Assembly (NCBI GenBank): GCA_005888095.1
Contig: VBKF01000125.1
Coordinates: 1-64,000, forward strand
Direction of reading: 5' to 3'
Length of the DNA stretch: 64,000 bases
From: Deltaproteobacteria bacterium
GTDB taxonomy: Bacteria > Desulfobacterota > Binatia > DP-6
Below the pieces are notes generated by a model, which worked only from the letters and a program-made list of their open reading frames with translations, ran no database searches and was not told where the DNA came from. Of this stretch, positions 9,746-17,933 are shown in pieces. A program made the translations under genes and the position numbers. The number at the start of each line of letters is the position of its first letter. The stretch's first letter is position 1.

Positions 9746-10525
9746 TCAGCGGCGGGGCGGATAGACGGCCGGGCGCTTCTCGAGGAAGGCGCGCATCATC
9801 TCGCGGCCGTCCTCGGTGAGGGCGCTCGTCGCCATCACCTCGCACGCGCGCGCGTACGCCGCCTCGACGTCGAGCGCCACCGTCTCGTAGAAGGCCCGCT
9901 TGCCGAGCGCCTTCGACGCGCTGCTGCCGCGGCTCGCGGCACGCGCGAGCGCGCGCGTCTCCTCCTCCAGCCGCTCCCGCGGCACGACGCGGTTGACCAG
10001 GCCCCACCCGAGCGCCGTCGGTGCGTCGATCGCGTCGCCCGTGAGCAGCATCTCGAGCGCGCGCTTGCGGCCGACGGCGCGGGCGACGGCGACCATCGGC
10101 GTGGTGCAGAACCAGCCGCCCTTGCCGCCCGGCGTGGCGAAGGTCGCCTCCTCGGCGGCGACCGCGAGGTCGCACGAGGCGACGAGCTGGCATCCCGCGG
10201 CCGTCGCCACCCCCTGCACCTGGGCGACGACGGGCTGCGGCGCGCGCTGGATGGTCAGCATGAGCTCGGTACAGGTGGCGAGCAGCCGCCGCATGCCGTC
10301 GAGGTCGCGCTCGACCATGTCGGCGAAGTCGTGCCCCGAGGAGAAGACGGGTCCGGCGGCGGCGAGCACGATGGCGCGCGCCTCGCCCGCCTCGCCGAGC
10401 GTGCGGAAGGCCCGGGTCAGCTCGGTCATGTGCGCCTCGGAGAGCGCGTTCCGCCGCTCGGGGCGGTTCATGGTGACGATGGCGAGGCCGGCGTCCTCGC
10501 CCACGAGAATGTGCTCGTAGCGCAT
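9746..10525 (-). CDS. Enoyl-CoA hydratase/isomerase (ECHDC3-like)
   Basis: 259 residues, crotonase fold. Visible motifs: MNRPERRNALS, FSSGHDF in the CoA/oxyanion region, VQGVATAAGCQL, FATPGGKGGWFC and a C-terminal FLEKRPAVYPPR. The wording of these motifs is closest to the ECHDC3-type branch. It acts on a short- or medium-chain enoyl-CoA, or is a related isomerase or hydrolase. The gene starts 52 bases from the divergent dCTP deaminase gene. A TGG-TATAGA box (10542-10547, read on the minus strand) lies 16 bases upstream of its ATG. Confidence 0.88.
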   Translation of the reverse strand: MRYEHILVGEDAGLAIVTMNRPERRNALSEAHMTELTRAFRTLGEAGEARAIVLAAAGPVFSSGHDFADMVERDLDGMRRLLATCTELMLTIQRAPQPVVAQVQGVATAAGCQLVASCDLAVAAEEATFATPGGKGGWFCTTPMVAVARAVGRKRALEMLLTGDAIDAPTALGWGLVNRVVPRERLEEETRALARAASRGSSASKALGKRAFYETVALDVEAAYARACEVMATSALTEDGREMMRAFLEKRPAVYPPRR

Positions 10526-10541
10526 GGCGACCCTCGCTTCC

Positions 10542-10571
10542 TCTATACCACTCGGCCGCTTCTGCTACACT
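10542..10571. promoter_or_regulatory. Divergent pair of extended -10 boxes between ECH and dcd
   Basis: In only 52 bases between two divergent start codons there is TGC-TACACT on the plus strand (-10 at 10566-10571, 6 bases before the dcd ATG) and TGG-TATAGA on the minus strand (-10 at 10542-10547, 16 bases before the hydratase ATG). Both carry the TGn extension of extended -10 promoters, which need no good -35 box. Confidence 0.5.
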
Positions 10572-10577
10572 CGCTTG

Positions 10578-11087
10578 ATGATCCTCACGCGGGACGTGAT
10601 CCTCCGCGAGATCGCCGCTGGCCGGCTCGCGATCGAGCCCCTCGAGCCCGATCAGATCGGACCGGCGTCGATCGACCTCCATCTGGGCGACGACATCCGT
10701 GTCATGGAAGGCGGGCCGGCCGTCATCGACCTGACCGAGGACGCCGACTACCGCACGGTGACCCGCCTGCAGCGGATCGACGGCTCCTACGTCCTCAAGC
10801 CCGGCGAGACCATCCACGGCCTCACCCGCGAGCGGCTGCGCCTGCCGCCCGACATCGCCGGCTGGCTCGAGGGTCGGAGCCGCTTCGCGCGGCTCGGGCT
10901 CATGATCCACGTGACCTCGGCCTTCGTCGCGCCGGGCGTCACGAGCCGCCAGGTGCTCGAGATGTCGAACGTGGCGGGCCGGCCGCTCGCCATCCACGCC
11001 GGCGTCCGCGTGTGCCAGATCGTCCTCCAGCGCTGCGAGGGGAGCGCGGTCTACACCGGCCGGTTCGCACGTCAGGAAGCGCTGTGA
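10578..11087 (+). CDS. dcd: dCTP deaminase
   Basis: 169 residues, usual length for bacterial dCTP deaminase, which converts dCTP to dUTP for dTTP synthesis. Characteristic: GPASIDLHLGDD near residue 30, EGRSRFARLGLMIHVT (active-site Arg and Ser region), and TSRQVLEMSN with the catalytic Glu. The start ATG lies 6 bases after a TACACT box and without a ribosome binding site, so it is probably translated from a leaderless mRNA. The end overlaps the next gene as GTGA. Confidence 0.93.
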   Translation: MILTRDVILREIAAGRLAIEPLEPDQIGPASIDLHLGDDIRVMEGGPAVIDLTEDADYRTVTRLQRIDGSYVLKPGETIHGLTRERLRLPPDIAGWLEGRSRFARLGLMIHVTSAFVAPGVTSRQVLEMSNVAGRPLAIHAGVRVCQIVLQRCEGSAVYTGRFARQEAL

Positions 11088-11812
11088 GCGCGAGGGCGGC
11101 TGCCTGCATCGGCCTCGCGCTGGCGCTCGCCGGCGGCTGCGCGCCCAGGCCGCCGCTCGTCCGCGCGATCCACGCCCGCGGCGGCCCGCTGCGGGCGGTC
11201 GTCCGGGAGGTCGAGGCGGAGGTCTTCGTGGGCGCTCCCGGCAGGTGGAGCTGGCGCACCACCTTCCTCTATCCCGACCGATACGCCTGGACGATCTTCA
11301 CGGCGGCGGGCGCGGATCACTACCTGTTCGACGGAGCGATGACCCGCGCCTTCGTCGACAACAATCCGGTGAGCGTCGACGCCGCGCCCGACGCGCCGCT
11401 GCGCTCGCACGCGCGCTTCACGGCCGTCGCGAACCTCGACGCCCTCCTCCTGCCCGGCGTCCAGGTGACGCCGCTTCCGGCGCCCGAGCTGCCCGAGGGC
11501 GCGGCCTGGGGCCTGGGCGCCGTCTTCGCCGGCGACGGCGCACGCTACCGGCTCGGCTTCGACGCCCGCGACCTGCTGGTTCACGTCGACGGGCCGCTCA
11601 GGCTGCCCCCGCTCGGCGCCGGCACGGTGAGCGCTCGCTTTGCGGACTTCCACCGCACGAACGGCCTCTTCCTGCCCTACCGGACGGTGTACGCCTTCGG
11701 CGCCGCGCCACTGGCCGACGAGCGCGCCATCGCCGTCTGTCCGAACGTCCGGCTCGCGCCCGAGGCGTTCCGCATGCCGGCCGCGCTCCCGAGCTGTGGG
11801 ATGCGGCGCTGA
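11084..11812 (+). CDS. Putative lipoprotein of unknown function
   Basis: 242 residues. GTG start overlapping dcd by 4 bases. The N-terminus is a signal peptide with a lipobox-like end (ALAGGC, Cys near residue 20), so it is probably lipid-anchored. The rest looks like a beta-rich LolA/LppX-type fold: phrases such as PGRWSWRTTFLYPDRYAWTI and DFHRTNGLFLPYR recall outer-membrane lipoprotein carriers that measure lipid or sorting signals. I cannot assign a firm family. Downstream come a BY-kinase and MlaA, also envelope proteins. Confidence 0.75.
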   Translation: MSARAAACIGLALALAGGCAPRPPLVRAIHARGGPLRAVVREVEAEVFVGAPGRWSWRTTFLYPDRYAWTIFTAAGADHYLFDGAMTRAFVDNNPVSVDAAPDAPLRSHARFTAVANLDALLLPGVQVTPLPAPELPEGAAWGLGAVFAGDGARYRLGFDARDLLVHVDGPLRLPPLGAGTVSARFADFHRTNGLFLPYRTVYAFGAAPLADERAIAVCPNVRLAPEAFRMPAALPSCGMRR

Positions 11813-11829
11813 TCCGAGCGCCAAAAAGT

Positions 11830-11858
11830 TTGACACTCCGGCGCGGCTTCCATAGAAG
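11830..11858 (+). promoter_or_regulatory. Candidate sigma70-type promoter for the BY-kinase/MlaA operon
   Basis: A perfect TTGACA (11830-11835), 17 bases, then TAGAAG (11853-11858, 4 of 6 matches to TATAAT). The start point would be near 11865, which argues against the in-frame GTG at 11858 as start codon and favours the ATG at 11879. Confidence 0.5.
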
Positions 11859-11878
11859 TGGCTCTTTTCGGGGGAGGA

Positions 11879-13975
11879 ATGGAGAGACGGGCTCGACGCG
11901 ACGTGGAGCTGCCGGCGGTCGTCGTCAGCACCGCCGCGACGGTCCGGCCCGCGGCCCTGCCCGGCTACCGCCAGGTCCTCCGTCACCACCGCTGGGGAGC
12001 GGGTCTGGTGTTCGTCATCCTGTTCGCCGCCACGCTCGTGGCGACGCTCGTCCCGATCCCCGTCTACCGGGCGACCGCCCTGGTCGACGGCAACGGCGGG
12101 ACGGTCCTGCCGCTGACTCGCACGCTCGCCGAGCGCGCCCTCGCCCGTCTCGAGCCCGGGGAGGATCCGCTGCCGGCGCCGCCGCTCGTCGTTGCGCGCC
12201 TGCTGGCGCGGGCCACGGCCCGCGTGCGCCGGCAGCTCGGCCTCCCGGTGCTGGAGGACCCGGGCGCTTCCGTCGCCCGTGCCGAGGCGGTGATCGATGG
12301 TGTGGTGGCCGGGACGGAGCTCGTTCCGCGGGCCAATTCGTCGCTCGTCGAGGTGAGCTTCACGAGCCCGAGCCCGCGGGTGGCCGCCGACGTGGCCAGT
12401 GCGCTCGCCGAGGAGTACGTCGCGCAGGCGGTCGCGGGCGCGGGCGAGTCCGGCGATCGATGGCGGTCCGTGCTCGAGCGCGAGCTCCAGGTGACGCACG
12501 ACGCCCTGACGCGGGCGGAGGAGGCGCTCCAGGCGTTCACGCGCGCCAATCCCGCGCTGTCGGGCGATCCGCGGGAGAGCCTCGAGTACCGCAAGCTCGC
12601 CGACCTGAACGACACGCTCACCAAGGCCCAGAGCCGGCGCATGGAGAAGGAGGCGCTGTACAAGCAGGTGACGAGCGCGAGCCCCGGGTTGCTGTCGCAG
12701 GTCGTGAGCAATCAGGTCGTCGCCGGCCTCGCCATGGAGGTCGCGAAGCTCGAGGCCGAGCGGGCCCGCCTCGGCGACGGCTCCCCCGGGGCGCGCCTGC
12801 AGGGGCAGATCGATGCCCTCCGGCGCGAGCTGCGTACGGCGCAGGAGGCGCTCGCCGATACCGTGCGCGCCGACTTCGAAGCCGCGAAGAAGCAGGAGGC
12901 GCTGCTCGCGCAGGCGGTCCGGACCCAGCGAGCCGTGGTCGGCGACGTCGGCCAGCGCGCCGTCGAAGCCGAGCTCTTGAAGGGGCAGGTGGACGCCACC
13001 CGCGATCGCTACGAGCGCCTCCTCGCACGGGCCAAGGACGCCCCGGGCGGCGCCGACGCCCGGCTGATCGACCGGGCCGCGGTACCGCCCTGGCCGTCCC
13101 ACCCCCGTCCGTTGCTCGACCTGGCGCTCGGCGTCGGCCTCGGGCTCGTCGGAAGCCTCGCCTTCGCCGCCGTCCAACGGCGGCGCGACCGGCCGCTCCG
13201 GACGGTGGAAGACATCGAGCGCTCCGTCGGGTTCGAGGTGCTCGCGGTGCTGCCGCTCTTCCGCGAGCGGCGGACGAACGGCAGGAGGATGCGGGTGGCG
13301 CCGGAGCTGGTCGCGGCCGAGGCCCCGGGATCGCCCGGCGCCGACGCCGTGGCGAGGCTCCGGGCCGCGCTCTTCCAGGGGAGCGCGGCCGGGCCCCCGC
13401 AGCGCCTGCTCGTCACCAGCGCGCGGCTGCGGGAGGGGAAGACGTGCGTCGCGTCGAACCTGGCGCTCGCGCTCGCCGGCGCGGGACGGCGGGTCGTCCT
13501 GGTCGATTGCGACTTCCGCCGCCCGCGGCTGCACCGCGTGTTCCGGCAGGAGGGCACGCACGGCGCCACCAGCTTCCTCACCGGCGCCGCGGACCTGCCG
13601 TCGCTCCTCCGCGAGACCGACCATGGGATCGACGTCCTGCCCGCGGGCCCGGTTCCCGACGAGCCCGCCGCGCTGATCGACTCGACCGCGATGGCGAGCC
13701 TGCTCGACGAGCTCTCTCGGCGCTACGACTACGTGGTGATCGACGCGCCGCCCGTGCTCGGCCAGGCCGACGCGGCGTTGCTCGCCCGCCTGGCCGGGGG
13801 CGTCGTGCTCGTCGTCCGCGCCGGGGAGACGAACGGCGCGGCGGTGGCCGCTGCCTTCGGCCGCCTGCGGACCTTGCGGGCCCGTGTCCTCGGGGTCGTG
13901 CTGAATGCCGTCCGCGGCGCCGCGCTCGGCTCGAGCCCGCGCGTCCCCCTGCCGATGATCCACGACGCGCGATGA
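11879..13975 (+). CDS. Wzc/CapB-like chain-length determinant fused to a BY-kinase domain
   Basis: 698 residues. N-terminal Wzz part: membrane span at about residues 40-60 (GLVFVILFAATLVATLV), periplasmic coiled-coil region (about 190-400), second span near 425. C-terminal BY-kinase domain: Walker A in LREGKT, Walker A' in VLVDCDFRRPR, Walker B in YVVIDAPP. Such proteins regulate export of exopolysaccharide. The usual tyrosine cluster at the C-terminus is missing: the last 40 residues contain no Tyr, so autophosphorylation may differ or be lost. GGAGG lies only 1 base before the ATG; an in-frame GTG at 11858 is the alternative start. The end overlaps mlaA as ATGA. Confidence 0.88.
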   Translation: MERRARRDVELPAVVVSTAATVRPAALPGYRQVLRHHRWGAGLVFVILFAATLVATLVPIPVYRATALVDGNGGTVLPLTRTLAERALARLEPGEDPLPAPPLVVARLLARATARVRRQLGLPVLEDPGASVARAEAVIDGVVAGTELVPRANSSLVEVSFTSPSPRVAADVASALAEEYVAQAVAGAGESGDRWRSVLERELQVTHDALTRAEEALQAFTRANPALSGDPRESLEYRKLADLNDTLTKAQSRRMEKEALYKQVTSASPGLLSQVVSNQVVAGLAMEVAKLEAERARLGDGSPGARLQGQIDALRRELRTAQEALADTVRADFEAAKKQEALLAQAVRTQRAVVGDVGQRAVEAELLKGQVDATRDRYERLLARAKDAPGGADARLIDRAAVPPWPSHPRPLLDLALGVGLGLVGSLAFAAVQRRRDRPLRTVEDIERSVGFEVLAVLPLFRERRTNGRRMRVAPELVAAEAPGSPGADAVARLRAALFQGSAAGPPQRLLVTSARLREGKTCVASNLALALAGAGRRVVLVDCDFRRPRLHRVFRQEGTHGATSFLTGAADLPSLLRETDHGIDVLPAGPVPDEPAALIDSTAMASLLDELSRRYDYVVIDAPPVLGQADAALLARLAGGVVLVVRAGETNGAAVAAAFGRLRTLRARVLGVVLNAVRGAALGSSPRVPLPMIHDAR

Positions 13976-14661
13976 GGGGTACCACGTGGCTCGCCTCGGG
14001 GATCCTCAGCCTGGCCATCGCCTCGCCCGCGGCGGCGGAGCCCGAACGCTTCAACCGGTTCAACCTGCGCTTCAATCGCTGGTTCCTGGAGCACGTGCTC
14101 GAGCCCACGGCGCGCGCCTACAACTTCGTCATGCCGAAGTGGGGACAGCGTCGCGTCGTCGCCTTCATGGGCAACCTCGAGGGGCCGCGTGACATCCTGA
14201 ACAGCCTCGCGCAGGCGAAGCTTCGCCGCGCGGGCGTCCACTCCGGTCGGCTGGTCGTCAACACCATCGCCGGCGTGGTCGGGCTCTTCGACGTCGCCGG
14301 TGACTGGCTCCACTGGACCGCCAGCCCCGAGACCTTCGACGAGACGCTCGGCGTCTGGCGCCTGCCGCCCGGGACCTACCTCATCCTGCCGGTGCTCGGC
14401 GACTTCTGCACGCGCAGCCTCGTCGGCTGGACGGTGGACGGCGTGCTGAATCCGCTCAGCTGGGTTCCCGGCCCCCCGGTCGCGGCCACGGCGGGCGCGT
14501 ACCTCTGGGGCTCGGAGAACCTGATCGCCACCGGCATGCCCTCGCCGCGTGCACCCGAGGGGGAGTGGGAGGCGTACCGCCAGTCGCGCTTCACCTTCGA
14601 GCCCTACGAGACCGGCCGCGAGCTCTTCTTCAAGGACGAGGCCGAGCGCGTCGCGGAGTAG
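13972..14661 (+). CDS. mlaA: MlaA/VacJ family protein
   Basis: 229 residues. Outer-membrane component of the Mla system, which removes misplaced phospholipids from the outer leaflet. Family features: RFNRFNLRFNRWFLEHVLEP, PRDILNSLAQ, VNTIAGVVGLFDVA, ETLGVWRLPPGTYLILPVLG and RDLVG-like CTRSLVGWTVDG. The signal peptide ends in SPAAAEPE. There is no lipobox Cys, so unlike E. coli MlaA it would not be lipidated. The ATG overlaps the BY-kinase stop by 4 bases. No other mla gene is in the window. Confidence 0.9.
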   Translation: MRGTTWLASGILSLAIASPAAAEPERFNRFNLRFNRWFLEHVLEPTARAYNFVMPKWGQRRVVAFMGNLEGPRDILNSLAQAKLRRAGVHSGRLVVNTIAGVVGLFDVAGDWLHWTASPETFDETLGVWRLPPGTYLILPVLGDFCTRSLVGWTVDGVLNPLSWVPGPPVAATAGAYLWGSENLIATGMPSPRAPEGEWEAYRQSRFTFEPYETGRELFFKDEAERVAE

Positions 14662-14672
14662 CCGCGGGCGAG

Positions 14673-15428
14673 CTAGAATCCTTTCACACGCGGGGTGTTC
14701 TGGTAGAGCAGGTACACGGCGCCCCAGCCGACCACGATCATGACGAAGAGGTAGATCGGGCTCGACGCGAAGGGGACCGTCGTGTGAGAGTTGATCATCA
14801 TCCACACCAGCGGCACCGAGAGGTACGTGTTGTGGCGTGAGCGGGCCGCGGCGAGCGGCCCCCAGGCGGGATCGGGTGGGGTGCCGTCGCGCACGGCGGT
14901 GATGATCTTCTTCTGCAGCGGCCAGATGCGCATCCAGACGTTGGCGGCCATGATGGTGCCGAACATGGCGCCGGTGTGGATGACGTAGGCGCGATAGCCG
15001 AAGCCGGCCCAGGCGATGTAGCCTCCGGACACGATCACGATCACGAGTCCGAGGCCGATGGCGCCGCCTACCCGGAGGTCCTTGGCGAATTCCATGCTGA
15101 AGAGCGCGTCGTAGAGCGCGAAGGCGAGGAACGTCACCAGGATCATCACGATGCTCGGGCCGGTGTAGAACGCCGGGTCGGACCACCAGAAGACGAGGAA
15201 CAGGAGCAGGACGCCGGTGACCCACGTCCAGGCCGCTCCCCAGCGAAACCAATAGAGGGCGCGCGGCACGAGCTGCGGCACGACCTTCCGCCGCGTGTCG
15301 GCCTCGAGCGTGGCCGCGAACGGCCCATTCACGAAGTTAAAAAAATAGAGGTGGCCGATCCACATGATCCCGGCGACGACGTGCACCCAGCGGAAGATCG
15401 CTTCGTGAGCGAATCGCCAATCCATCAT
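14673..15428 (-). CDS. Urate oxidase N-terminal-type (PuuD-like) membrane protein
   Basis: 251 residues with about eight membrane spans. The start MMDWRFAHEAIFRWVHVVAGIMWIGH, with WVHVVAG and GHLYFFNFVNG, is typical of the membrane domain of PuuD-type urate hydroxylases (Urate_ox_N). The cytochrome c domain found at the C-terminus of classical PuuD is missing, so a separate electron acceptor would be needed, or the function is different. A second ATG directly follows the first. It ends 11 bases from mlaA, convergently. No other purine-degradation gene is nearby. Confidence 0.82.
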   Translation of the reverse strand: MMDWRFAHEAIFRWVHVVAGIMWIGHLYFFNFVNGPFAATLEADTRRKVVPQLVPRALYWFRWGAAWTWVTGVLLLFLVFWWSDPAFYTGPSIVMILVTFLAFALYDALFSMEFAKDLRVGGAIGLGLVIVIVSGGYIAWAGFGYRAYVIHTGAMFGTIMAANVWMRIWPLQKKIITAVRDGTPPDPAWGPLAAARSRHNTYLSVPLVWMMINSHTTVPFASSPIYLFVMIVVGWGAVYLLYQNTPRVKGF

Positions 15429-15524
15429 GGACTCCTTTGCTTGCGGGGACGCGCCGCACCTATCAAGCGAGCGTCCCGCTCGTCAATTCCCAGCCGCCGC
15501 GGGCCGCACCACGGGTGCCGGTGA

Positions 15525-15558
15525 CGGGCGGCGAGGGCGGTCCGGCCCTCGCCGCCCG
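15525..15558. repeat. Perfect 14-bp inverted repeat
   Basis: CGGGCGGCGAGGGC (15525-15538) is repeated inverted as GCCCTCGCCGCCCG (15545-15558), with a 6-base loop. No T-run follows on either strand. It lies between divergent genes, where neither transcript ends, so a standard terminator is unlikely. Confidence 0.85.
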
Positions 15559-15659
15559 CCTCGGGCGCCAGGGCCGCCGTGAGAAGAGCGACCGGAAAGA
15601 CGGGTCTCGAGGCGACCGCCGGACGATAAGAAAAGCTCCGTATGTCGTCAATTTAACTT

Positions 15660-15679
15660 GCGGGGAGAGCGGTCCCCGC
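15660..15679. repeat. 7-bp inverted repeat GCGGGGA/TCCCCGC
   Basis: GCGGGGA (15660-15666) and TCCCCGC (15673-15679) with a 6-base loop, ending 7 bases before the -35 box of the rightward gene. It could be an operator or a 5' structure. Confidence 0.5.
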
Positions 15680-15686
15680 TACGGCC

Positions 15687-15715
15687 TTGCCCGCGCCGGG
15701 TCCGACCGCTATATG
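15687..15715 (+). promoter_or_regulatory. Candidate promoter TTGCCC-17-TATATG
   Basis: TTGCCC (15687-15692), 17 bases, TATATG (15710-15715). The expected start point near 15722 leaves a leader of about 23 bases before the ATG at 15745. Confidence 0.5.
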
Positions 15716-15744
15716 GCGCGCACACCTTGCGCGTCGGGGGATGG

Positions 15745-16590
15745 ATGCCTGAGCTGACAGTCGGCTCCGAAGAGCACAAGACGCTCTTCTGCCGGCAGTT
15801 CATCGAGACGCATCATCTCTACGAGGTGCGCGACATCCGCTGGCCCGAGCTCGACGAGACGGACGTCCAGCGTCTGCGCGCCATGCCGTTCTGGGACGAG
15901 GCCGTGCAGAGCGAGGCGACCGCCGCCGCCCGTGTGCGCGCGATGGCCGACGTCGAGCCCGATGCGCTCCTGCGTGAGGCGATCGCCATGCAGGCGTACG
16001 AGGAGGAGCGCCACGCGGCGCTGCTCGAGAGCCTCACGCAGCGCTACGGCATCGCCGTCGGCGAAGGGCGGCCCCCGGCGCCGCGCGACGCGGAGTGGGC
16101 GTTCCTCCGCATGGGCTACGGCGAGTGCTTCGACTCGTTCTTCGCTTTCGGGCTGTTCCGTCTCTCGGCCGACACCGGGCTCTTTCCGGAGCCGCTGGTC
16201 CGGCTCTTCGACGGCGTCATGGACGAGGAGGCGCGGCACATCCTCTTCTTCACGAACTGGGTTGCGTACCGGCGGCTCGGCCTGCCGCTCGAGCGGCGCG
16301 CCTGGTTCCTCGTGCGACGCGGGCTCGGCCTCTCGCTCCAGGCCTTCGGCCGGGTGCGCACCGCGCTGCACCTCCGCTCGGCGGATGCCGGCGACGACTT
16401 CACGATGCAGGTGCCGGAAGCGGTGGGCGACGTGACGCTCAGGACGCTCGCCGACACGTGCCTCGAAGAGAACGAGCGCCGGCTGGCGGGCTACGACCCG
16501 CGCTTGCTGCGACCCACCCTCGTCCCGCACCTCGTGCGCCTCGCGCTTCGCGTCCTGCCCGCGGGCGGGAACGGCCGTCCCACGGCCTGA
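15745..16590 (+). CDS. Ferritin-like diiron protein
   Basis: 281 residues, all-helical. Two EExxH-type motifs typical of carboxylate-bridged diiron enzymes: YEEERHAALLE (near residue 93) and DEEARHILFF (near residue 168), plus further helix acids such as ECFDSFFAF and LEENERRL. It probably activates O2 for an oxidation; substrate unknown. Start MPELTVGSEE is chosen over an ATG 4 bases earlier, which is out of frame. GTCGGGGG precedes it. The SDR gene follows after 4 bases, so the two form an operon, perhaps oxygenating then oxidising or reducing the same compound. Confidence 0.78.
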   Translation: MPELTVGSEEHKTLFCRQFIETHHLYEVRDIRWPELDETDVQRLRAMPFWDEAVQSEATAAARVRAMADVEPDALLREAIAMQAYEEERHAALLESLTQRYGIAVGEGRPPAPRDAEWAFLRMGYGECFDSFFAFGLFRLSADTGLFPEPLVRLFDGVMDEEARHILFFTNWVAYRRLGLPLERRAWFLVRRGLGLSLQAFGRVRTALHLRSADAGDDFTMQVPEAVGDVTLRTLADTCLEENERRLAGYDPRLLRPTLVPHLVRLALRVLPAGGNGRPTA

Positions 16591-16594
16591 CGCC

Positions 16595-17404
16595 GTGGCG
16601 GGGCTCGCCGACTTCCGCGAGACGGTCGGCATCGTGACCGGCGCCTCGAGCGGCATCGGGGCCCAGCTCGCCCGCGACCTCGCAGCCCGCGGCATGCGCG
16701 TCGCCCTCCTCGCCCGGCGCACGGAACGGCTCGACGCGGTGGCGACGCAGATCCGCAGCGCCGGCGGCGAGGCGGCGGTCGAGGAGTGCGACGTGGCGGA
16801 ACGGGCGAGCGTGGAGCGAGCCGTCGGGACCGTCTTCGGCCGCTGGGGCCGGGTGGACCTGCTCGTCAACAACGCGGGCTACGGCCGTCACGTCCTGTTC
16901 AAGGACCACGACGTGGCGGACATCGAGCGGATGATGCGCACCAACTACCTGGGCACCGTCTACGCCACCAAGGCCGTGCTGCCCGAGATGCGCGGCCGGG
17001 GGCGGGGCTGGATCGTCAACGTCTCGTCGGTCGCCGGCAAGCTCGGCCAGCCCGACGAGGCGGCCTACTCGGCGAGCAAGTTCGCCGTCGCCGGGCTGTC
17101 CGAGGCGCTGTCCTACGAGCTGGCGCCGCTCGGCATCCACGTGATGACGGTCTACCCGGCGCTCGTCCGCACCGAGATGTTCACGCCCGCGGTGCTGGCC
17201 CGCATGCCGGAGCGGTCGATTTCCTTCCTCGAGCCGGCCGTCCTGTCGCGCGCGGTCCTGCGCGCCCTGGCCCGCGGCCGCCACGAGGTCACGGTGCCGC
17301 GCTGGGTGGCCGTAGCCTACGTCCTGCGGGTGCTGTTGCCCCGCCTCCATCGTCGCATGACGGCCCGCATCCGCCTCTCCGTGCTGCGAGACCTGACCGC
17401 GTGA
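16595..17404 (+). CDS. Short-chain dehydrogenase/reductase
   Basis: 269 residues, GTG start 4 bases after the diiron gene. Classical SDR: cofactor motif TGASSGIG, NNAGYG, catalytic Ser in NVSSVAG and YSASKFA (Tyr and Lys). LARRTERLDAV suggests preference for NADP(H) (Arg after strand 2). The C-terminus has a hydrophobic, basic tail (VAVAYVLRVLLPRLHRR) that may tether it to the membrane, as in DltE-like SDRs. Substrate unknown. Confidence 0.9.
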   Translation: MAGLADFRETVGIVTGASSGIGAQLARDLAARGMRVALLARRTERLDAVATQIRSAGGEAAVEECDVAERASVERAVGTVFGRWGRVDLLVNNAGYGRHVLFKDHDVADIERMMRTNYLGTVYATKAVLPEMRGRGRGWIVNVSSVAGKLGQPDEAAYSASKFAVAGLSEALSYELAPLGIHVMTVYPALVRTEMFTPAVLARMPERSISFLEPAVLSRAVLRALARGRHEVTVPRWVAVAYVLRVLLPRLHRRMTARIRLSVLRDLTA

Positions 17405-17448
17405 AGGCGCCCGGCGCGCTCGGGCACGCGGACCGGCGATCGGCTAGG

Positions 17449-17790
17449 CTACGGGGCCGGCTGTCTCGCGCTCTCGCGGATGACGGGAGGCCAGGTGAAC
17501 TCCTCGTCCGGCGGCTTCACGCCGACCTTGCCGCTCACCTCGAGACGCTCGCCCGCCGCCGGCGGCGTACGGCCGCTCACCACGGTGATCCGGCGATCGT
17601 CGGCCGCGATCGTGTACATGCTCTCGCCCAGGTACCCGAGCGGCTGCTGGATCACGGTTCCGACCACGGTGACCTGCGTGTTCGCGTAGGCATCGGGGTG
17701 GTCGACGACGTCGGCGATCGACGTCGCGCCGGCCGCCGCGGGAAGGGCGGCGACGAGCACGGCGGCGAGCAGCGAAGCTTTGCGCGGCAT
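17449..17790 (-). CDS. Small exported OB-fold-like protein
   Basis: 113 residues. Start MPRKASLLAAVLVAALPAAAGA is chosen because GAGGTGA lies 5 bases upstream and it gives a clear signal peptide. The mature part has short beta segments (DVVDHPDAYANTQVTVVGTV, RITVVSG, ERLEVSGKVGVK) resembling the periplasmic OB-fold (tOB/YgiW-like) pattern, in which nucleotide- or metal-type ligands are bound. Function unknown. Confidence 0.7.
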   Translation of the reverse strand: MPRKASLLAAVLVAALPAAAGATSIADVVDHPDAYANTQVTVVGTVIQQPLGYLGESMYTIAADDRRITVVSGRTPPAAGERLEVSGKVGVKPPDEEFTWPPVIRESARQPAP

Positions 17791-17933
17791 GGGCGTCACC
17801 TCGTCGCGGACCATACCGCCGCGCGGGCGGGCCGTGCAAGGAGAAAAGCGGCGCCCGGTCACGCGTACGTTTTTTTGGTTGACGGTCGCGCTTCCGAGCT
17901 GTTAGGCAAGTGCTCTTGCCGGAAGGAGCGCCG

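Larger units (their letters stand above)
15429..15744. other. Long divergent intergenic region with hairpins and a promoter
   Basis: Contains two strong inverted repeats (15525-15558 and 15660-15679) and a promoter-like pair for the rightward gene (15687-15715). An AT-richer stretch near 15625-15660 is unusual for this DNA. No open frame or tRNA fold was seen. Confidence 0.6.

Noticed and set aside
14673-15428. Full PuuD urate hydroxylase.
   Set aside because: The cytochrome c domain is missing and no purine-catabolism gene is near, so only the membrane family is claimed.
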